From Chrysochromulina tobinii (lineage: Eukaryota; Haptophyta; Prymnesiales; Chrysochromulinaceae): DNA of 13,227 nucleotides. The position numbers and the translations under genes are program-made. Positions 8,679-13,227 of the stretch are shown here, piece after piece. The DNA is taken from the NCBI GenBank assembly GCA_001275005.1, contig JWZX01000659.1:1-13227 (forward strand). Reading direction: 5' to 3'. The notes below the pieces were generated by a model. It ran no database searches and was not told the origin of the DNA. It saw only the letters and a list, made by a program, of their open reading frames with translations. Every line of letters begins with the position of its first letter. Position 1 is the stretch's first letter.

Positions 8679-10869
8679 CTAGTCGTCGAACTGTGACAGG
8701 TCGGGCTGCGGCTGGGAGCCCGTCGCCTCGGGCTCGACCTCATCCATGGGCTCGGGCTTGACCGTCACCTTCGCTTTGCGCTCCTTGCGCTCCTGCTTGA
8801 CGAACTCCTGCTTGGGCGCGAGCGATGCGACGGCGGCCGCCTCGAGGTCGGCGGACGGCAGCTCGTACTTCTTGATGTCGGCCAGAAGGAGCTTGCCCTC
8901 GGTGGCAAAGTTGATGGGCGTCGCGCTCATGATGGCGCCCTTGAAGCGAGACTGGTCGTTGTACGTCTCCATCTTGGCTCGTAGCCGGTAGAGCATCGGA
9001 CGCCACGTCGCGCGCTGCACCACCGCATCGTAGGCGGGCCGGTTCTCGTCCTTGAGCCGCTTGAGCTCGTCGGCCTTCTTGCCCAGGAGCTGGGTGCCCT
9101 GGTCGTTGAATGCCGTCGCGACAATCGAGCCCTCAGCGTCGAGGAGCACGAGCGGCACGATGTACCTGTACGAACACTCGGCGCCGCTCCAGCCGCAGCT
9201 TTCGCACGTGTGCCCCGAGGTCTCATCTCCCACGACCTTCTTGTTGCATTTGGGGCAGGCCGAATACCACGCCGGCTTCTCTTCGCCACCTTGCGACGAC
9301 GAGAGCAGCAGCTTCGAGACCACGCCGCGGAAGGTGCCGTACGCGACCTCGCCCGACGCGTTGCCGCGCTCAAAGAGCTCAGTCGTCGTCGAGCGCGCGT
9401 CGGGGTCGATCTTGGGGCCCGCGCCGCTCCCCCGCGTGTCCTGAGAGAGAGAGACGGTCGTGCCGCCGCCGCCGCCCTCCCACCACGACTTGAGCCGCTC
9501 GGTGGCATCCAGCTCGGGGTTCACCTCGAAGACCGTGCCGTTCTGCGCGCCCAGCGAGCGCTGGTTCCAGTCGGTCACGCGCAGTCCCTTGAACGCGACC
9601 ACGGACGCATTGCCAAGGTCGTCCGGGAAAGAGGAGGCCTGTGTGCCCCAGAGCGTGAGCTCGATGGCCGAGCCCGAGTCGTCTGCAATCTTCATGGTGC
9701 GCTTCGTGAGCTCGCGCCCCGTCTTCGTGTTGATCGTCGTGGCGGCCGACACGTCCGTGACGACGCCGAGCACATCTACCGTCGCGTTGGCCGGGCGCGA
9801 GGCGATGTCGCCGATGGGCACGAAGCTGTAATGGACTTTGGGCTTGAAGTCGTCGGCGTCGGCGACGAGCTGCAAAGTCGTGTCGAAGTTGAGCGTGATC
9901 TCGTACGCGTTGTTGAGCGTGGAGTACCGCTTGTTTGCCGGCTTGAGCTGCCCTTTGGAGATGAGGTACGTCTTGCCAACCTCGATGATCGGGTGCAGCC
10001 GCTCCGCGATCTCGCGCCACGCGGAGATTCGAATCTCGGCCGATTCGTCGCACACGTCGAAGGAGAAGACGGAGGAATCGCCCGTCTTGGCATTCGAAAA
10101 GGTGCGCATGTCGCTCTTGTTCATCACACGCGCCTTGATCATCCACTTGTTCGAGTACGGATTCAGGCCGTCGATGGGCGTCGCCTTAGCCGCGGACAGC
10201 GGCGAGGACGCGAGCGGCTGGTAGTTGACCGGCGCGCGGCCGCCAGCCGGGCCAACGGCGGCGGCGGCGCCAAAGTTGCTGGGCGCGATGCGGCTGGTGC
10301 CGCCCGTCACGGGCGAGCCTGCCTGGCTGGGCTTGCCCTGGGGGGTCGCCGCCTGCACCGTATCCCACTTGACAGGCTCACCGAGCTTCTCGAGCTCTGC
10401 AGGCTGCGTCTCGGCAACGGCCATCTCCATGATGATGGCGAACTTGGAGTTGGCGAGCTGATTGACTACGTAATTTTTAAGCACGATGAGGCTGTGCAGC
10501 TTGACCGTCTCCGAGGTCACCATCTTGGCGCACTCGCCCGTAAGCACCGCCAGGCCGTACTGCTCGCCATCCGAGATGTGCACCCTGCGCCGATCGACGC
10601 GGAAGAAGAGAGAGCGTCAGAAGAGGCCGGTGCGCTGCGGGTGTCGCGTCGCGCGCGCGCGAAGGCGTCGTCACGCGTTGAATCGCACGTGCGCGCGTAC
10701 TACCCTATTGGGTGGGATGGGAGTGGGGCACGCACTTGATGCGGGTTGGAGCCTCGCCATTAGCGGCAGTAGCGATCTGCTTGATCTCGATGATCTGCAC
10801 GGTCGGCTTGCTGGGCAGCGCGTCGCGGAAGATGTTCTGGATGCACGGTGTCAGCATGTTCGCTGCCAT
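8679..10869 (-). CDS. RPA1: Replication protein A large subunit (RPA70)
   Basis: Largest subunit of the nuclear single-stranded DNA-binding trimer used in replication, repair and recombination. Two exons: 10869-10736 and 10584-8679, giving 679 aa against 616 in human. Domains in order: RPA70N (about 1-105, with HISDG after the junction), a Pro/Gly/Ser/Ala linker (about 105-175), DBD-A from P181-IDGLNPY, DBD-B (about 295-405), and DBD-C (about 445-620) with a zinc ribbon C488-x2-C491-x13-C505-x2-C508. A charged tail of about 55-60 residues follows; it has two sumoylation-type motifs (VKQE, K641; VKPE, K654) and ends in QFDD. The start is the first ATG after an in-frame TGA near 10933-10935 and gives a normal RPA70 N-terminus. 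It faces the tubulin gene head to head. The family assignment is secure; the tail is the unusual part. Confidence 0.96.
10585..10735 (-). other. GT-AG intron of RPA1 (151 bases)
   Basis: On the minus strand the donor is AA|GTGCGT at 10735 and the acceptor is GGCGCAG ending at 10585, preceded by a CT-rich tract (about 10598-10618). Splicing joins AA plus G as Lys45 and gives TRI-K-VHISDG, which aligns with the RPA70N strand that precedes the conserved SDG. Read through, exon 1 would end at a TAG after 13 more foreign codons. Confidence 0.9.
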
Positions 10870-10929
10870 AGTCGCCCGTCGAGTTCGGTGAGACAAACCC
10901 CGCGAATTCCCGCGAACTCTGTTCACAAG

Positions 10930-10974
10930 AAGTCAAGTCAAGTCAAGTCAAGTCAAGTCAAGTCAAGTCAAGTC
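10930..10974 (+). repeat. (AAGTC)9 pentanucleotide microsatellite
   Basis: Nine perfect copies of AAGTC, followed by a decayed AAGC. It lies 61 bases upstream of the RPA1 ATG, probably in its promoter or 5' UTR. Its unit is not a multiple of three, so it is not part of a coding exon. The count probably varies between strains. Confidence 0.97.
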
Positions 10975-11100
10975 AAGCATTTATGACGTGTCACCTCATC
11001 ATGGACCCCCTCCGCCATCTCCGCCCACTCCCGTCCTCCCCTGCTGGCTTCCGGAGCACATTCGATAGGCTTCCGTATGGTTGTCTGTTGTTTATGTATA

Positions 11101-11118
11101 GACTTGACTTGACTTGAC
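11101..11118 (-). repeat. (GACTT)3 inverted copy of the AAGTC array
   Basis: Three copies of GACTT plus GAC, the exact reverse complement of 18 bases of the array at 10930-10974. The two arms are separated by about 126 bases and could pair as a stem in RNA or as a cruciform in DNA. Confidence 0.9.
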
Positions 11119-11281
11119 ACAAGAAAACAATCCGAAGGGGGTGAACGGAACTCACTTGTCTTCTTCACACCGAATTCACCGCTTCGGGTCGGGCGAGAGT
11201 GTGGAGCCCTTTGCTGCCCGCGAAGCGCCGGACGCCGGAGCGCATCGCGAGGGTACTTGCGGGTCGCACCTAGGACTATTG

Positions 11282-12805
11282 ATGTCGACCATCTTCGTCC
11301 ACTGCGGCCAGGCAGGCAACGAGATCGGTGGCGTAGTGTGGCGGCTCGCGTGGGCCGAGAAGCCGCCTCGGCGCTGGTTCTTTGACGAGCGTGGCACAGC
11401 ACGTGCCGTCTTTGTTGACACCGAGCCCAAGGTTGTGCGCGGCGTGGTGCGCAGCCTGGGACCTGAGCGCGTCCATCCGCGCTGCGCGCTCGTCGAGCAG
11501 AGCGGGCGTGGCAACAACTGGGCAATGGGCTACGGCGGTGTGGATGGCGGAGGGCGCAACGGCATCGCGGACGCGGCGCTGGAGGCGCTGCGCTGGCAGT
11601 GGGAGCGGTGCGATTGGTGCACGGGCGTTGTGCTGAGCCATTCCATTGGGGGTGGCACGGGATCGGGCCTAGGCTCACTGCTGCTCCAGGAGCTGCGCGA
11701 CGAGCATCCACGACACTATCTCACTGCGGCGGCCATGTGCCCCTTTGCCGCGGGCGAGCTGCCGCTTGGCCACTACAACGCGACGCTCGCGCTCTCCTTC
11801 CTTCAGGAGTTTGCCGATGCGATCATCCTCTTCGACAACACGCAGCTGCTGCGCCACCTGACGAGCAGCGCAGCCGTTCAGTCGCACGCGGCATCGCACT
11901 CGTCGCAGCAGCCCGCGCGACTCGACATGAAGCATCTGGATGCGTATGTCGGGAGCGGCCTCGCCGGCCTCACGTTCCCCACCGATGGCCCCTTGGGCCG
12001 CCGCCCCTTTGACGCGGCCGATCTGGTGACCAGCGTGTGCCCGATGCCGTCTCTCAAATGCCTCACGCTCCAGACAGCGCCCGCGCCGATGATACCGGCC
12101 GCTGCTGGCAGCGCCGGCGCCTCGGGCGGCAGCGGCGGCTCTGGCGTCGGTGGCGTCGGCGCCGTCGCGTCCATTTCGCGGCTCGGAAGCGGCGCGGGGC
12201 GGCCGGCGCCGTGGGAGACGCTCGTAGGCGACCTCGTGAGTCGCACTAGCCGGTACGACCTGCTCGACCGTCCGGTCCTCTCACTCGCCTCACAGGTCAT
12301 CGGGCGTGGCGTCGCGGGAGAGCCGCCGGATGAGCGCATCAAGCACAGGCTCCTGCAGCTGCTCGGCGGCTCGCCGTGCTCGCCATTCCCGGTCGACTAC
12401 AAGCTGTCGGCCTCTCCGGCGACCGCGCTGCCCTCGCAGAACGCGCTGCGCTCCCTGACGCTCGTGAGCAACCGAAGTAGCGCCGGCCCGCAGCTCGAGC
12501 AGATCCTAATCCGCGCGAGGCTGCAGCTGCTCGGCAAGGCATACGTGCACCACTTCGAGCGGCATGGCGTGAGCACCGAGTTCATCGCGGAGCGCGCCGA
12601 GTACATGCAGACGATCGTGGACGAGTACGAGGGATGCCGGGCCGCTTTTGCGGGCTCGCAGCCGCCAGTGGTGTCACCAGTGCGGGCAGCCGGCGCGGCG
12701 GCGAGCCTGTCGCCGCGAGGCACGCTGCCGTCGCCTGGAAATCCGGCGGCGCCATTGACGCCGAGCAACATAGCAGGCGCGGCACAAGGCTTCGCTCTAA
12801 GATAG
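11282..12805 (+). CDS. TUBD1: Delta-tubulin-like protein
   Basis: Tubulin-superfamily GTPase; delta-tubulin acts at centrioles/basal bodies in forming or keeping triplet microtubules. The protein is 507 aa (human delta about 453). Visible motifs: N-terminal MSTIFVHCGQAGNEIG, VDTEPKVV (45-52), the T3-type GNNWAMGY (77-84), the tubulin signature GGGTGSG (123-129), a T5-type GHYNATL block (163-169), DNTQLL (185-190), and the C-terminal helix region GKAYVHHFERHGV (418-430). The EPKV, GNNWA-GY and KAYxHxF features match delta-tubulin better than alpha, beta or gamma. Odd points are a Gly/Ser/Ala insertion (about 272-308) and a Pro/Ser tail (452-507) with several SP/TP sites. The ATG chosen gives the standard tubulin start. 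Zeta-tubulin is the main alternative. Confidence 0.8.
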   Translation: MSTIFVHCGQAGNEIGGVVWRLAWAEKPPRRWFFDERGTARAVFVDTEPKVVRGVVRSLGPERVHPRCALVEQSGRGNNWAMGYGGVDGGGRNGIADAALEALRWQWERCDWCTGVVLSHSIGGGTGSGLGSLLLQELRDEHPRHYLTAAAMCPFAAGELPLGHYNATLALSFLQEFADAIILFDNTQLLRHLTSSAAVQSHAASHSSQQPARLDMKHLDAYVGSGLAGLTFPTDGPLGRRPFDAADLVTSVCPMPSLKCLTLQTAPAPMIPAAAGSAGASGGSGGSGVGGVGAVASISRLGSGAGRPAPWETLVGDLVSRTSRYDLLDRPVLSLASQVIGRGVAGEPPDERIKHRLLQLLGGSPCSPFPVDYKLSASPATALPSQNALRSLTLVSNRSSAGPQLEQILIRARLQLLGKAYVHHFERHGVSTEFIAERAEYMQTIVDEYEGCRAAFAGSQPPVVSPVRAAGAAASLSPRGTLPSPGNPAAPLTPSNIAGAAQGFALR

Positions 12806-13042
12806 AAAGGTAAACATCTTCGGTTCTGTCAGCGCGTCAGATCAAGTCAGACAATTCATTCAGGTACGCGGCATGGTCCCTTTGGGCCGCGGCCGGGGCT
12901 GGTGGGCCGTATATCTAAGTTTAACCTTCAACATGATTCATATTGCTCAAGAAAATCAAAACCGCGCACATCTCACATCCGGGCAGGCCACTGACACACC
13001 AGCACAGTCACCCGCACCAGGCGCGCACAGCACACGCCCATA

Positions 13043-13048
13043 AATAAA
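13043..13048 (+). promoter_or_regulatory. Possible poly(A) signal AATAAA
   Basis: A canonical AATAAA lies about 238 bases after the tubulin-like stop codon and is in the right orientation. No other AATAAA is evident between the stop and this point. Many algae do not use this hexamer, so the call is weak. Confidence 0.3.
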
Positions 13049-13201
13049 AGCCGCGTTGCCAAAGCAGGCTCCGCATAGCCGCCTGGAGATGTGCCCCACG
13101 ACGGAAGTACTTCAAGTACCGACTGCCCAGGCGCCCAGGCGGCCAACTGAGCAGTAAAGTGGGGGAATCTAGCAAGATTCCTGACATGTCCGGATTTCCG
13201 A

Positions 13202-13227
13202 GACCCTCCTTGGTGTCCGGGAGGGTC
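13202..13227. repeat. Perfect 8-bp inverted repeat at the window end
   Basis: GACCCTCC (13202-13209) pairs with GGAGGGTC (13220-13227) around a 10-base loop. It is cut by the window edge, so the stem may be longer or belong to a larger element. Confidence 0.6.

Larger units (their letters stand above)
10870..11281. promoter_or_regulatory. Shared spacer between divergent RPA1 and tubulin genes
   Basis: A 412-base gap separates the two ATG codons, so both promoters and 5' UTRs must lie here. It holds two pentanucleotide arrays in opposite orientation (listed separately). A TATA-like TTTATGTATAG at 11091-11101 is about 180 bases before the tubulin ATG. The frame of the tubulin gene stays open back to 11114 without an ATG. 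A bidirectional promoter is an inference from geometry. Confidence 0.5.
12806..13227. other. Gene-free right end rich in hairpins
   Basis: About 420 bases after the tubulin stop with no convincing coding frame on either strand. An AT-rich patch lies at 12912-12962. Inverted repeats accumulate after 13100: GAAGTACTTC (13104-13113), GTACTTCAAGTAC (13107-13119), a tandem GCCCAGGC pair (13125-13140), a 7-bp stem at 13164-13181, CGGATTTCCG (13191-13200) and an 8-bp stem at 13202-13227. Confidence 0.5.

Noticed and set aside
8170-8760. Several overlapping frames of 75-165 codons in the RPA1/aspartoacylase spacer
   Set aside because: All strands and frames are open at once, products are Arg/Ala/Pro/Trp repeats, and the frames overlap the RPA1 end.
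10024-10040. tRNA-like GATTCGAATC box
   Set aside because: It lies inside the RPA1 DBD-A coding sequence and no cloverleaf can be drawn around it.
9210-10739. A 509-codon plus-strand frame opposite RPA1
   Set aside because: Same cause: Arg/Leu/Val-rich shadow of a gene with clear RPA70 domains on the other strand; it also runs across the RPA1 intron.
10486-10986. A frame with repeated Ser-Ser-Gln-Val-Lys at its end
   Set aside because: The peptide repeat is just the translation of the AAGTC microsatellite; the rest is antisense to RPA1.
10930-11118. CRISPR-like array
   Set aside because: The unit is 5 bases with no spacers; it is a microsatellite in a eukaryotic genome.
13202-13227. Bacterial intrinsic terminator
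   Set aside because: The stem has no following T tract and the window has spliced eukaryotic genes.
1-13227. Bacterial or giant-virus origin of the window
   Set aside because: Two in-frame GT-AG introns, delta-tubulin and RPA1 with its four OB-fold regions all fit a eukaryotic nuclear genome, and no viral hallmark gene is present.

Overview
The window looks like nuclear DNA of a GC-rich, intron-poor, flagellated single-celled eukaryote. A marine alga, possibly haptophyte-like, is my best guess, but the taxon is an inference and I cannot fix it. The evidence for a eukaryote is two GT-AG introns that restore reading frames exactly, a full-length RPA1 (replication protein A large subunit), a delta-tubulin-like gene and a multi-pass rhomboid with a lumenal cysteine-rich tail. 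A delta-tubulin points to basal bodies with triplet microtubules, hence a flagellated stage. A very large secreted alkaline phosphatase fits a plankton cell that scavenges organic phosphate.

Layout. 1-319: an open frame running in from the left edge, unassigned. 320-1528 (+): active-type rhomboid intramembrane protease, 402 aa. 1848-6135 (+): a two-exon gene for a secreted phosphatase of about 1,401 aa that joins a PhoX-like N-terminal half to a PhoD C-terminal half; the frame breaks once at a run of seven G. 6136-6856: convergent 3' flanks. 6857-7831 (-): aspartoacylase family enzyme, 324 aa. 7832-8678: upstream region of that gene with short palindromes and repeats, next to the 3' flank of RPA1. 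8679-10869 (-): RPA1, two exons, 679 aa. 10870-11281: head-to-head spacer with an (AAGTC)9 array and an inverted (GACTT)3 copy. 11282-12805 (+): delta-tubulin-like protein, 507 aa. 12806-13227: a gene-free end crowded with hairpins.

The genes do not form one pathway. They are independent housekeeping and secretory genes packed closely: the phosphatase and aspartoacylase genes converge, aspartoacylase and RPA1 lie in tandem on the minus strand, and RPA1 and the tubulin diverge from a shared spacer of about 410 bases. The most interesting item is the PhoX-PhoD fusion, two phosphatase families with different active sites in one secreted chain. Next come the loss of the usual substrate-binding arginine in the aspartoacylase, and the inverted pentanucleotide arrays between RPA1 and the tubulin.
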